A DNA stretch of 64,000 bases, taken from JAWWOW01 sp033851265 (GTDB lineage Bacteria; Actinomycetota; Actinomycetes; JAWWOW01). The notes under the pieces were generated by a model, which was given only the letters and a program-made list of their open reading frames with translations, was not told where the DNA came from and made no database searches. A program made the translations under genes and the position numbers. Every line of letters begins with the position of its first letter. The stretch's first letter is position 1. This document shows positions 26,601 through 34,578 of the stretch, piece by piece. The stretch spans positions 186,001-250,000 of the forward strand of contig JAWWOW010000003.1 in the NCBI GenBank assembly GCA_033851265.1, in the 5' to 3' direction.

Positions 26601-26787
26601 CCGGCATCGACTCGATAACTTGGCTCAAGAGGCGTGCCAAATGCCGAGAAACACGGTCTGCAGACTCTGCGTTGACAAGGCCGGTGATTCCAGGGACGGC
26701 CTGTTCCCCCGAGAGCCGATCGACCAGGCTTTTCAGCCGGGCGGTCATCAACGCTTCGTATAGGCCAGGGTTGAGCGACTCCTCCAC
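23698..26787 (-). CDS. Phospholipase D-like nuclease/SF2 helicase with DUF3427-type C-terminus
   Basis: A protein of 1029 residues. Residues about 145-285 form a single PLD (HKD) domain with H221-A-K223 and GSSN (239-242). An SF2 helicase core follows, with Walker A ATGTGKT (340-346), DEFH (433-436), GLTATPERADG (motif III), and QLGRGLRKTHGK (motif VI). The C-terminal 350 residues match the DUF3427-like region (RREILAAFGVG, VWKLDHPLPADLYTAFAAAV). Such proteins are frequent in defence islands and are thought to degrade or remodel foreign DNA; the exact role is not established. It ends next to the crotonase fragment at 23618 and is divergent from a second nuclease-helicase at 27015. Confidence 0.88.
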   Translation of the reverse strand: MEESLNPGLYEALMTARLKSLVDRLSGEQAVPGITGLVNAESADRVSRHLARLLSQVIESMPEQHRAAGAVQLAEQVLDHLQTLTVATVDLAAETPIAPGHVLQEILRRLPDGNAEAIDRPLTPLLDTTVLTNAPGEPAVAHEVRAEVPSADGIDVLMAFVRWSGVRTLVDVLRRHCQAGKPLRILTTTYTNSTEQRALDELTALGADVRVSYDTSMTRLHAKAWLFHRDSGYSTAYIGSSNLTHSAQVTGLEWNIRLSGARNPDAIAKMAAVFTSYWASRDFVPYDADEFQRRTALADMGPQLILSPVEIVLRPFQDELLERLELARSQGHHRNLLVAATGTGKTVMAAVDYARLKETLHRDRLLFVAHREEILDQSRNTFRYALRDASFGEKWVGRDRPTRFEHVFASIQSLNASGIGGIDPAHFDVVIVDEFHHAAAPSYDALLQRMQPSELLGLTATPERADGLDVLGHFEGRIAAELRLWEAIDQQYLAPFNYFGAHDGLDLRDIPWKRGRGYDVDALTNVLTADHAWAHRVLEQVRQKIADPHRMRALGFCVSVEHARFMAERFRQAGLGATAIWGDSPPDERRQALRDLADGKVQVVFTVDLFNEGVDVPTIDSLLMLRPTESPTLFLQQLGRGLRKTHGKTLCTVLDFVGLHRSEFRYDRRFRALLGGSRKDVERQVEQGFPFLPAGCTLELDPVAQDVVLRSIRNAIPSVWRDKCNELRSLGDVALSEYLEHTGLELEDIYSSGHSWTEMRRTVGLPTAPQGPDETPLLRAIGRLSHVDDEDRIFTYQALARAGAPPDAGALSEPERRLTRMLVGSLTTLGTSATFKQALDQFWAHPQVRAELAELLDLLPGRVDHLHPRLDLGTNVDVPLRAHARYTRREILAAFGVGVGARPATWQTGVWNVTEAHTDLFAFTLDKSVGGFSPTTRYRDYAISRDLIHWESQSATSVDSDAGERYINHRAEGTNIVLFARLRTDERAFWCLGTAQYQSHEGDRPISFVWKLDHPLPADLYTAFAAAVA

Positions 26788-27014
26788 AGCGCGCAGTTTG
26801 CCGGAGTTAGATTCCCAGGGCAGAGCCCGGTTCGCTCAGGAGCCTTGGGTTACTCCTTTAGCAGCCGTCGGAGCAGGTCGGGTGCCCTCAGGCCACGCCC
26901 TCACTCGACGTTGTCGTCTGCCTTTGGCAAGGTGTGACCTGCGGCCCGACGGGCGATCCGCTGCGGACACGCCCCCACCCGCACGGTCATCAACCGTGCC
27001 CCCGGGGGTCTGGC

Positions 27015-28919
27015 TTGCCGCTGTTCCGGTCGTCTGCCTCCGGCGTTGGCGCCGAGGCGCTGGCCTCGACATTGGTACTCCGGATCACGGAGCAGTTCAG
27101 AGTGCGACACGGATACACCCCTGGCGTTGCTGAGCAACGGGCGTGGGAACGGAGCCTGCCGGTCCTGGCCCGGGACTTGGTGGACGCGGGGCTTGGTGAC
27201 GTCGAGATGCTCATTGAGTACCAGCTCCCGCTGTCGAGCAAGCGCATCGATGCCGTGCTCGCAGGCATCCACCCGAAGACCGGACGGCCGTCGTACGTCC
27301 TGATCGAACTGAAGCAGTGGAGCTCTGCGACAGCGTCAGTCGAGAGCCCGACACTGTGCACCATCGAGGGTTACGGGCATCACGAGGTTCTGCACCCTGG
27401 TGAGCAGGTGCGTAGATACTGCTTGTTCCTTCTGGATTTCACCCAGACGCTGGTAGACGAGCCGGACAGCGTCGCGGGCGCGGCCTACCTCCACAACGCA
27501 ACCGACTTCGGCGTTTCCACGTTGTATGACCTGCCTGAGGATGAACACGGGCGCGTCTTCACTGGTGAGAAGCGAGCAGGCTTCCACGAGTTTCTCCGTT
27601 CGCGACTGGCGCCTCAGTCGGGGGCGGAAGCTGCCGACTTGCTGCAGGGCAGCCGAATCGCCCCGAGCAAGCAGCTCCTCGCCCTGGCCGCCGAGGAGAT
27701 CCAGAGCCGTGAGCAGTTCACGCTGCTCGATGAGCAGCAGGTTGCTTACGTGACGGTGCTGCGGGCGGTTGAGCGAGCTCGACGTGCTGACAACAAGGAA
27801 GTGGTCGTCGTGACCGGAGGGCCGGGCAGCGGCAAGAGCGTGATCGCCTTATCTCTGCTTGGCGAGTTGTCGCGGCAGAAGCGTGCCGTGGCTCATGCGA
27901 CGGGCTCACGCTCCTTCACTCTGACGTTGAGGAAGGTGGCGGGTAGACGCGCCCCGCGTGTCCAAGCCCTGTTCCGTTACTTCAACAACTTCGTCGCTGC
28001 GGAACCGAACGACCTTGACGTTCTCATCTGCGACGAGGCGCACCGGATTCGGGAGACGTCGGCCAATCGGTTCACGAAAGCCCAGCACCGGACCGGCCGG
28101 AGCCAGGTCGAGGAGCTCATCTCGGCCGCCCGTGTACCGGTCTTCCTGCTGGATGAGCACCAAGTTGTTCGTCCAGGCGAAATCGGCACGGTTGCGGATA
28201 TCAAGGCTGCAGCGGCTGATCTTGGCGTACCTGTGCGCACTATCGACCTAGATGGTCAGTTCCGTTGCGGAGGTAGTGAGGCCTATCTGCAATGGGTGCT
28301 CAGGCTACTCGGGCTGGCTCCGGGTGGTCCAGTCGCGTGGGAGGGCGACGAGCACTTCACGCTGCTCCTTGCCGAGTCACCAGATGAGATGGAAGCGATG
28401 CTCGCTGCGCAGTCATCCGATGAGTACGCCGCCCGGATGTCCGCCGGATTCTGCTGGCCTTGGAGCGATCCTCGACCCGACGGCACGCTCGTGGACGACG
28501 TTGTGATCGGGTCGTGGCATCGCCCGTGGAACGTCAAGGGTGACAAGGCTGTCGGCGGCGCTCCGCCTTCGGCGCTGTGGTCGACCGATCCTGCTGGGTT
28601 CGGCCAGGTCGGATGTATCTACACCGCGCAGGGCTTCGAGTACGACTGGTCTGGGGTCATCCTGGGGCCCGACCTAGTGTGGCGGAGTGGTGCGTGGGTT
28701 GCGGACCGATCCGCGACTCAGGACCCAGCCTTCAAACGCGGGAAAGCGGACACGGATTTCGATTACTTCGTTCGCAACGTTTACAAGGTCTTGCTGACAC
28801 GAGGCATGATCGGCTCGGTTGTCCACTCGACGGACACCGAGACACAGGATTTCCTGAGATCGTTGGTGCTGGCGCCCCAGCCCATCGGTCGGCTCATCGT
28901 CGATCAGGTTGGGACCTGA
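27015..28919 (+). CDS. DUF2075 nuclease-helicase (PD-(D/E)XK-like domain plus SF1-type ATPase)
   Basis: A protein of about 634 residues from the TTG at 27015, which has GGGGGT upstream and starts at the residues conserved in relatives (PLFRSSASGVGAEALA); a GTG at 26934 would add 27 proline/arginine-rich residues. The N-terminal domain has D79 (KRIDAVLAG) and E98-L-K100 (YVLIELKQW), the pattern of a PD-(D/E)XK nuclease. Then come Walker A GGPGSGKS (268-275), DEAH (340-343) and a conserved Arg-rich region (IDLDGQFRCGGSEAY). The C-terminus carries the IYTAQGFEYDWSGVILG motif of DUF2075. The family is defence-associated in many genomes. It is divergent from the PLD-helicase across 227 bases. Confidence 0.85.
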   Translation: MPLFRSSASGVGAEALASTLVLRITEQFRVRHGYTPGVAEQRAWERSLPVLARDLVDAGLGDVEMLIEYQLPLSSKRIDAVLAGIHPKTGRPSYVLIELKQWSSATASVESPTLCTIEGYGHHEVLHPGEQVRRYCLFLLDFTQTLVDEPDSVAGAAYLHNATDFGVSTLYDLPEDEHGRVFTGEKRAGFHEFLRSRLAPQSGAEAADLLQGSRIAPSKQLLALAAEEIQSREQFTLLDEQQVAYVTVLRAVERARRADNKEVVVVTGGPGSGKSVIALSLLGELSRQKRAVAHATGSRSFTLTLRKVAGRRAPRVQALFRYFNNFVAAEPNDLDVLICDEAHRIRETSANRFTKAQHRTGRSQVEELISAARVPVFLLDEHQVVRPGEIGTVADIKAAAADLGVPVRTIDLDGQFRCGGSEAYLQWVLRLLGLAPGGPVAWEGDEHFTLLLAESPDEMEAMLAAQSSDEYAARMSAGFCWPWSDPRPDGTLVDDVVIGSWHRPWNVKGDKAVGGAPPSALWSTDPAGFGQVGCIYTAQGFEYDWSGVILGPDLVWRSGAWVADRSATQDPAFKRGKADTDFDYFVRNVYKVLLTRGMIGSVVHSTDTETQDFLRSLVLAPQPIGRLIVDQVGT

Positions 28920-29160
28920 TGAGTGCGAACCTTTACTACTGAGGCTTACAACCGTCGCGGGCGCGATCAGATTTGTCGACGTTCCGAAACTGTCGGTGCT
29001 GCTGCTTACGCTGCGCTGATTATGAGCTTCAGGCTTGACGCGAGGCTTCGAGCCAGCCGATGGAAATCTACGACAGCAAACCTTCCTTTGTTTCCGCCAG
29101 AGTTCGCCGATCACAACCCGCTGTCTGGTGTGCGATCGCGATAGGGACTGAGGTTGAACC

Positions 29161-29664
29161 GTGACGACCGTGTACCACCGCGCCGATCTCCTCGGTGCGC
29201 TCCTTGCCAGCCGGCGATACCACGACGCGGTACCGGAGTTACGCGACTACCACGTTCCCAGGTACGCAGCGATGGCTATTGCATTCGGGTTGCTAGGCGA
29301 CGAGTGCCCTGACCCTTTGCTGCCCCCTACCGCCCGCGACCGGTTCCCCCTTGCTGAGACCGCTTACACGGACCGTGCCATGTACGGGCTCTTCGAGAAT
29401 GCTGTGGAGGCGTACGAGCGACTGCATTCTCCGTTCTCCGGCTACCTCGCGGCGCCACAAGAGATCCGTGCAATGTACAAAGAGCATGGCGTCAACATCG
29501 AGGCTGCGTATGACGTCACGCGCACGCGGATACGAGCGCTGCTCGATGAGGTCTTGGGAATCGTGTGGCGAATCGACGCTGATCGGACCGTCACCGACGA
29601 CGACCTTCGCAGATGCGGCTTTGACCCGACCACACCTGTTCCGGATCCGCATGCGTTTTGGTGA
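29161..29664 (+). CDS. Unknown protein, accessory region
   Basis: A protein of 167 residues with GAGG 7 bases before the GTG at 29161. It is soluble and mildly acidic, with predicted helices (TDRAMYGLFENAVEAYERLH and YDVTRTRIRALLDEVLGIVW) and no known motif. The 241 bases before it hold no feature I can name. It lies between the DUF2075 gene and a DUF4262 gene, all on the same strand, so it may belong to that accessory block. Confidence 0.6.
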   Translation: MTTVYHRADLLGALLASRRYHDAVPELRDYHVPRYAAMAIAFGLLGDECPDPLLPPTARDRFPLAETAYTDRAMYGLFENAVEAYERLHSPFSGYLAAPQEIRAMYKEHGVNIEAAYDVTRTRIRALLDEVLGIVWRIDADRTVTDDDLRRCGFDPTTPVPDPHAFW

Positions 29665-29799
29665 AGCTAGCCAGTTGCGCGGAATTGGCCGTAGCGCTCA
29701 TCAAGGCGTCTGGGGAACACCGTCCACAAGTGCACGTCGCAGCTCTGAAATCCGTCGGACGTCGCAATGAGCATCGGTCCATCCGTCCAAGGAGGCCCG

Positions 29800-30282
29800 A
29801 TGCGACCCGAACCCATCCGGGAGCGGAACGACTATCTGAACCATCTGCTCGACCACATCGCTGAGTCGGGGGTGACGGTCCAGCACGTCATTGGCAACCA
29901 CACTCACCCGTCGTACTCGCACACCGTCGGCTTGGCGGCTATCCGACATCCCGAGCTGGTTGTCACCGGTCTCGAGATCGAGGATGCAGGTGCCCTGCTG
30001 AACGCGCTGGGCCACGACATCGTCATGCACGGAGTCCGCCCGCAGCTCGGATTGCAGCAGTTGGGCGACTGGCCGACGTTCTGGTTCATGCCGATCTATC
30101 GCCAACGCCGCCGGCTGTGGACCGCCGTGGACCTCTACGGACCAAGCGTGACTGGCTGGCAAGCAGTCTGGCCGGAGGAAGGCGGGCTGTGGCCGTGGGA
30201 GGCCGCGGACTTTTTGCAGCAGCAGCCCGTCTTCGGTCGTCCTCCGAGCGGTCGAGGCGCTTGCTTCAACGGCAGATCGTGA
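29800..30282 (+). CDS. DUF4262 domain protein
   Basis: A protein of 160 residues. The ATG at 29800, with AAGGAGG 5 bases upstream, is preferred to the ATG at 29767. The DUF4262 signature is present: HTHPSYSHTVGLAAIRHPEL followed by GALLNALGHDIVMHG. The domain is a small alpha/beta unit of unknown function seen in accessory regions. The last 17 bases overlap the convergent Uma2 gene at 30266. Confidence 0.8.
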   Translation: MRPEPIRERNDYLNHLLDHIAESGVTVQHVIGNHTHPSYSHTVGLAAIRHPELVVTGLEIEDAGALLNALGHDIVMHGVRPQLGLQQLGDWPTFWFMPIYRQRRRLWTAVDLYGPSVTGWQAVWPEEGGLWPWEAADFLQQQPVFGRPPSGRGACFNGRS

Positions 30283-30841
30283 CCAAGTCCAGGTAGGCCG
30301 CAATCGGGTTGACCGTTGCGCCCGCAGCCACGATCCGCTGCTCCTGCACGAAACGACCGGCGACGTTGTGGAGAACCGTCAGCGAGGGTCCGTCGGGGTC
30401 GACTACCCAGTACCAGGGGCAGCCGTGACTCGCGTACGCGTCTCGCTTGTAGCCGAGGTCGAGGCTGCGCGTCGACGGCGAGAGAACTTCGATGACCAGC
30501 GGGGGCGGGTCGAGAAGCCACGCGCCGGTGGCCGTTGCGGATGCGACTGTCAAGTCGGGAACGAAGTCGGCGTCAGCGGTGCGTACGCCGAGTTCGACGT
30601 AGAGCTCGAAATCGATGGGAACGGCAGGCCCGAGTGCCTGTATGAGGCGGGCGATGATGCGTCCGTGCCGAGGAACAGGTGGATTCACAACACACTCGCC
30701 CTCGAGCCACTCGGCGAAACGTGCGTCGGACAAGCCCTCGAATTCCGACCGCGACATCGGCACGCGAAGCGTCGTGCCGGGATCAGTGCGCAACTCCACG
30801 GAGACAACGTTACGTGGTTCCCGGCTCGCCCGTGCGCCCAC
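30266..30841 (-). CDS. Uma2-family (DUF820) restriction-endonuclease-like protein
   Basis: A protein of up to 191 residues from the GTG at 30841, which lies 4 bases after the upstream stop; a GTG at 30799 would give a shorter form. The Uma2 PD-(D/E)XK pattern is clear: DADFVPDLTVAS (catalytic Asp), PPLVIEVLSPSTRSLDLGYK (E-V-L-S-P-S-T with downstream Lys) and ASHGCPWYWVVDPD. Uma2 proteins are abundant in cyanobacteria and actinobacteria and are presumed nucleases of unknown role. It is probably translated with the orphan at 30846. Confidence 0.85.
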   Translation of the reverse strand: MGARASREPRNVVSVELRTDPGTTLRVPMSRSEFEGLSDARFAEWLEGECVVNPPVPRHGRIIARLIQALGPAVPIDFELYVELGVRTADADFVPDLTVASATATGAWLLDPPPLVIEVLSPSTRSLDLGYKRDAYASHGCPWYWVVDPDGPSLTVLHNVAGRFVQEQRIVAAGATVNPIAAYLDLVTICR

Positions 30842-30845
30842 CGCT

Positions 30846-31772
30846 TCACTCGACCGCGCGTAGCCGGGGTGGCGTTTCGCCCGGATTCGAGACCCAGGAG
30901 TCGAACGGCTCCATGTCCTCGGCGAACGGCGTGCGCCAGGCGAGATGGCCGAGCACGGCGATTACGAACTGGTCGAACGACATGCCGTAATGCCGTGCCC
31001 GCCCTTGTAACTCCATGTGCAACGCCTCAGGCATGCCAGTGACAGAGAACGAGACCGTGTTGTCCTGCCGCCACGCCATGAGCTCACGCCAGATTTCCGG
31101 GGTGCGTTCGTCAGTCGGCTCATGAAGCAGTTCGTCCAGCGGCCGCATCGGCTCGCTGAGCAGGTGTGGGTTTTCGAGTCTGCCTGCTGCCAGCGTAAGA
31201 GTCAGGTCGATACGCCGCGGCCCGTCGTCGTCGTACCCAATCTTGCGCGCGAGGTTCTCCCGTACGCGTCGTTCGCACTCGACGTCATCGTGGAGGCGTT
31301 CCACCGTGGATACGTCGAGGACGCCGGCTTTGAGACGGAATGCCAGAAGGTGGCCGGGAGCGACAACGGGCAGCCACCCGGGTGGACCTAGCAAGACGTC
31401 CGCGTACGCCGGGCTGCACTCGCAGCGGCCGCCGCCGGCGAGAGCCAAGGGTGCCTCGCGTGCCAAATCGACGATCGGTCGAAGCGAAGGCCCGGCCCAG
31501 AAATCTGTGCGGCCGGCCGTCGGTGCGGTGGCTGCCTGCGTGAGAACTAGCTCGTCAAACACGTGGATGACATGTGTGAGTCGGCCATCAGCGAGCGGCA
31601 GCACGAGGTGGAGGTCGCCGAGCTCCCGACTCATGAAGATTGCGTCGAGCACGTCGTAGGTGGAGCTCGGTGACGGAGTCGCGATACCAAAGCGCAGGGC
31701 GATGCTTTCTGGTGTCGCCGGGCCGCGCAGGCGCAGATACCAGCTGAGCGAGCTGCTTGTGTCCTCGGTCAT
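30846..31772 (-). CDS. Unknown protein with C-terminal ribbon-helix-helix-like segment
   Basis: A protein of 308 residues starting MTEDTSSSLSWYLRLRG; GGAG 7 bases before the ATG at 31772 decides the start against an open frame to 31895. The N-terminus looks like a winged-helix or coupling module (LRGPATPESIALRFG). A mid part contains a Cys/Gly cluster (GGGRCECSPAYADVL). The final 50 residues (VSFSVTGMPEALHMELQGRA, then HYGMSFDQFVIAVLGHLAW) have the strand-helix-helix pattern of RHH/HicB-type DNA-binding tails. Regulatory function is inferred only. It is upstream of, and probably co-transcribed with, the Uma2 gene, and divergent from the cyclase at 31956. Confidence 0.6.
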   Translation of the reverse strand: MTEDTSSSLSWYLRLRGPATPESIALRFGIATPSPSSTYDVLDAIFMSRELGDLHLVLPLADGRLTHVIHVFDELVLTQAATAPTAGRTDFWAGPSLRPIVDLAREAPLALAGGGRCECSPAYADVLLGPPGWLPVVAPGHLLAFRLKAGVLDVSTVERLHDDVECERRVRENLARKIGYDDDGPRRIDLTLTLAAGRLENPHLLSEPMRPLDELLHEPTDERTPEIWRELMAWRQDNTVSFSVTGMPEALHMELQGRARHYGMSFDQFVIAVLGHLAWRTPFAEDMEPFDSWVSNPGETPPRLRAVE

Positions 31773-31955
31773 GGCAATCTCCGTCGGCGAGATGGTGGCA
31801 TCGAGAATGCAGGCTTCTTGATGGATGAACTGGCCCTCGCGTGACAGCTGTGGACAACCGCCAGCCAACGTTGTTGGCCTCCTCTGGAAGGTCACAACGT
31901 CGGTGTCATCTGACTTCGATCGGTTACCCCAGGATCAAGGTGCGACCATGGGACT

Positions 31956-34571
31956 GTGTCTGGGGGAGGCGAGCCGACCGGGGCCCCGACGCCGCCCGCG
32001 CTTCCGTCCGGGGACGTCACGTTCCTGATGACGGACATCGAAGGCAGCACGGCCCTGTTGAAGGGCATCGGCGAGGACCGATATTCGCTCGTCCTCGACG
32101 AGCTCCGTGCCGTTCAGCAGTCCGCTGCCCAACGGAACGGCGGCGCTCTGGCGCGGTTCGACGCGGACGCGTGTTTCTTTGCATTCACGTCGTCGTCAGC
32201 GGCGATCGCGGCGTGCGAAGAAATGCAGACCGAACTACACGAGCGTGCCCTGACATCGGAGCACCCGGTGCACGTGCGGATGGGCCTGCATCGCGGGCAC
32301 AACGTGCGACCGGTCGACGATGACTACGCGACGCTGTCAGCGCACCAGACGGCCCGGGTCACTACCGCGGCACATGGCGGACAGGTCCTACTCACCGCGG
32401 ATGTCGCTTCAGCAGCAACCGACCGATGCACGAACCTCGGCTTGTTCAACCTCCGCGACTTCGACGGACCTACACCTGTATATGGGCTGAACATTCACAC
32501 CGGCGAGCGCGGCTCCCGCCGGCCGCGGGCGCCGGCCACTGGTGAGGCGTCATTCCCGCGCTATCGGACCAGGTTCGTGGGGCGCACCGATGACCTGACC
32601 CGGCTCCGCAAAGCTGTGCGTGACTCCCGCCTCGTCACGCTCGTCGGTCCGGGCGGCGCCGGCAAGACCCGGCTCGTCGTTGAGACGAGCACCAACCTGA
32701 CCGGCGTCTTTGCGGCTGTCTGGTTCGTGGACCTCCTGCTCGCGCAGCGGGACGGAGGCATCGAGGAGGCGTTCCGCACGGCCATCGCGGACGTCAGCGG
32801 TGCAACCGTCGAGACCGATCCGATCCGCAGCGTCGCCGGATTGCTGGGCGACCAACGGGCACTGTTCGTCTTCGACAATTGCGAGCACGTGCTCGACGCG
32901 GCTGCTGACTACATCGACGAGTTGCTCACCGCATGCCCGGCAGTGCACGTCCTCGCCACGTCGCGTGAGCCGCTCGACCTTCCCGACGAGCGGCTGCTCA
33001 TCCTCGATGGACTCTCGCTCCCGGCTGAGGCAACGCCGGCAGGAGTGCTGTCGAGCAGTGCGGGCCAACTGTTCGTTGACCGCGCCGAGCAGGTCACCAC
33101 CGTGGATCTGGACGACAAATCGGCGGCGACGATCGCCTCGCTGATCCAGTCCTTGGACGGGTTGCCGCTCGCTCTCGAACTCGTCGCCGCGATGACGTTG
33201 ACCCACTCCTTGGACGAGCTGTCTGGCGCCGTTCACGACGAGCTGGCCTCCGGCGAGGACGTGACGCCACAACGCAAGCGCGGGCGTCCGGAACGCCACC
33301 TGTCGCTGCGCGCGGTGATCGACTGGAGTGCGCGACAGCTGGACGCCGACAGCCGGCGAGCGCTCGCCGCCCTTGCACTGACCGTCCCGCCGACGGCTCC
33401 GCGCACGGCGTACGCCGCACTCCGGCCCCTCGATCTGGAGGGCCGACGGGCAAGCAATGTCATTGCGGATCTGATCCGCCGGTCCCTCGTCGTCCGGGAG
33501 CATGACAGCGCTGAGTCCGTGCGGCTGCTCGAGACCGTTCGTGCGTTCGCCGTTGAGCTAGACGACCTCAACGAGCATCGCGTCGGCGTACTGGTCAGCC
33601 TGGCCGAGGACTGCATCGAGGCCGCTGGCGAGCAGCTGCTCACCTACAGCACTGTCTCCGACGAGTTCGACCTCGTGGCACCCACCGCACTCGCGCTGCT
33701 CGATCACAACGATCTGCCGGCCACGGTGCGGCAGCGGCTGGCGTGGTCCTTCGCTCCGTGGTTCGCGCGGATCAGCCCGCGCCGGCTAGCCGAGCACCTG
33801 GACCGGGCGATTGAGCTCGATGACAGCGACACCGCCCTGTTGGCCCGGCTGTATCAGAGCCGCGCATTCACAGCCTCGAACTCCGGCGACGCCGACGCGG
33901 CGGAGCGTTATCTCGAATCATCGGCACGATTGCTCGACGTCGTCGCGGACGAGTCGGTGCGGGAAACGCATGACTACATCCGCACCGCGTTGCACGTCCG
34001 CGGCGAGCGCACCGAGGCTGCCCTCGACCTCGTCGACCGTTACGTCGACCGGCCGGACAGCCGGGTTCCTCGGCAATGGCAGTACGCGCGTGCACTCGCG
34101 CATGCAACCGAGGGGCACTACGCCGAAGCCGAACCGATGCTCCGGCAGCTAGCGGAGAAGTCAACGCGGGATGACCTCTACGAGTCCACGCTCTTCAATC
34201 TTGCCAACGCCCAAGCGCAGCTGCAGCTGGTTCGACCCGCCATCGAGAACGTGCTGGCATTCATCGAGCTCACGCGCAGTGTCTTCATGAAGACCCTTGC
34301 GGTCGACATCATCGCCGCGGCTCTCGCCGCGCAGCCGCTCACGCCTGAGGTCTACGGCTTGGAGCTGTGGCACTACGCGGAGCTGGAAGCGGCCGACTAC
34401 GCCATCTACGAAGACGAGATGCGCATCCGCGAGCGCATGCACGCGCGGGCACTGGCCGAGTTGTCAGAGGAGGAACGCGCCGCCGCGGCTGACCTAGCGG
34501 GTCGCCTCGATCCGCCATCCGCCTTCGAGTACGCCGTACGCCTCGCGCGTGAATTCCTCGATTCCAACTGA
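31956..34571 (+). CDS. Class III nucleotide-cyclase domain fused to a STAND ATPase and helical repeats
   Basis: A protein of 871 residues from the GTG at 31956. Residues 18-180 are a cyclase homology domain with both metal aspartates (D27 in FLMTDIEGST, D71 in ARFDADACFF). The transition-state Asn is replaced by His (H130 in AHQTARV) while the following Arg (R134) is kept, a change seen in many actinobacterial members, so activity is uncertain. Residues about 205-560 form an NB-ARC-like ATPase (P-loop GPGGAGKT 231-238, Walker B LFVFDNCEHVLD), followed by TPR-like helices to the end. No DNA-binding domain is present. It ends 7 bases from the convergent cNMP-domain dikinase gene, suggesting a link by cyclic nucleotide. 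Confidence 0.87.
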   Translation: MSGGGEPTGAPTPPALPSGDVTFLMTDIEGSTALLKGIGEDRYSLVLDELRAVQQSAAQRNGGALARFDADACFFAFTSSSAAIAACEEMQTELHERALTSEHPVHVRMGLHRGHNVRPVDDDYATLSAHQTARVTTAAHGGQVLLTADVASAATDRCTNLGLFNLRDFDGPTPVYGLNIHTGERGSRRPRAPATGEASFPRYRTRFVGRTDDLTRLRKAVRDSRLVTLVGPGGAGKTRLVVETSTNLTGVFAAVWFVDLLLAQRDGGIEEAFRTAIADVSGATVETDPIRSVAGLLGDQRALFVFDNCEHVLDAAADYIDELLTACPAVHVLATSREPLDLPDERLLILDGLSLPAEATPAGVLSSSAGQLFVDRAEQVTTVDLDDKSAATIASLIQSLDGLPLALELVAAMTLTHSLDELSGAVHDELASGEDVTPQRKRGRPERHLSLRAVIDWSARQLDADSRRALAALALTVPPTAPRTAYAALRPLDLEGRRASNVIADLIRRSLVVREHDSAESVRLLETVRAFAVELDDLNEHRVGVLVSLAEDCIEAAGEQLLTYSTVSDEFDLVAPTALALLDHNDLPATVRQRLAWSFAPWFARISPRRLAEHLDRAIELDDSDTALLARLYQSRAFTASNSGDADAAERYLESSARLLDVVADESVRETHDYIRTALHVRGERTEAALDLVDRYVDRPDSRVPRQWQYARALAHATEGHYAEAEPMLRQLAEKSTRDDLYESTLFNLANAQAQLQLVRPAIENVLAFIELTRSVFMKTLAVDIIAAALAAQPLTPEVYGLELWHYAELEAADYAIYEDEMRIRERMHARALAELSEEERAAAADLAGRLDPPSAFEYAVRLAREFLDSN

Positions 34572-34578
34572 GTACGAA

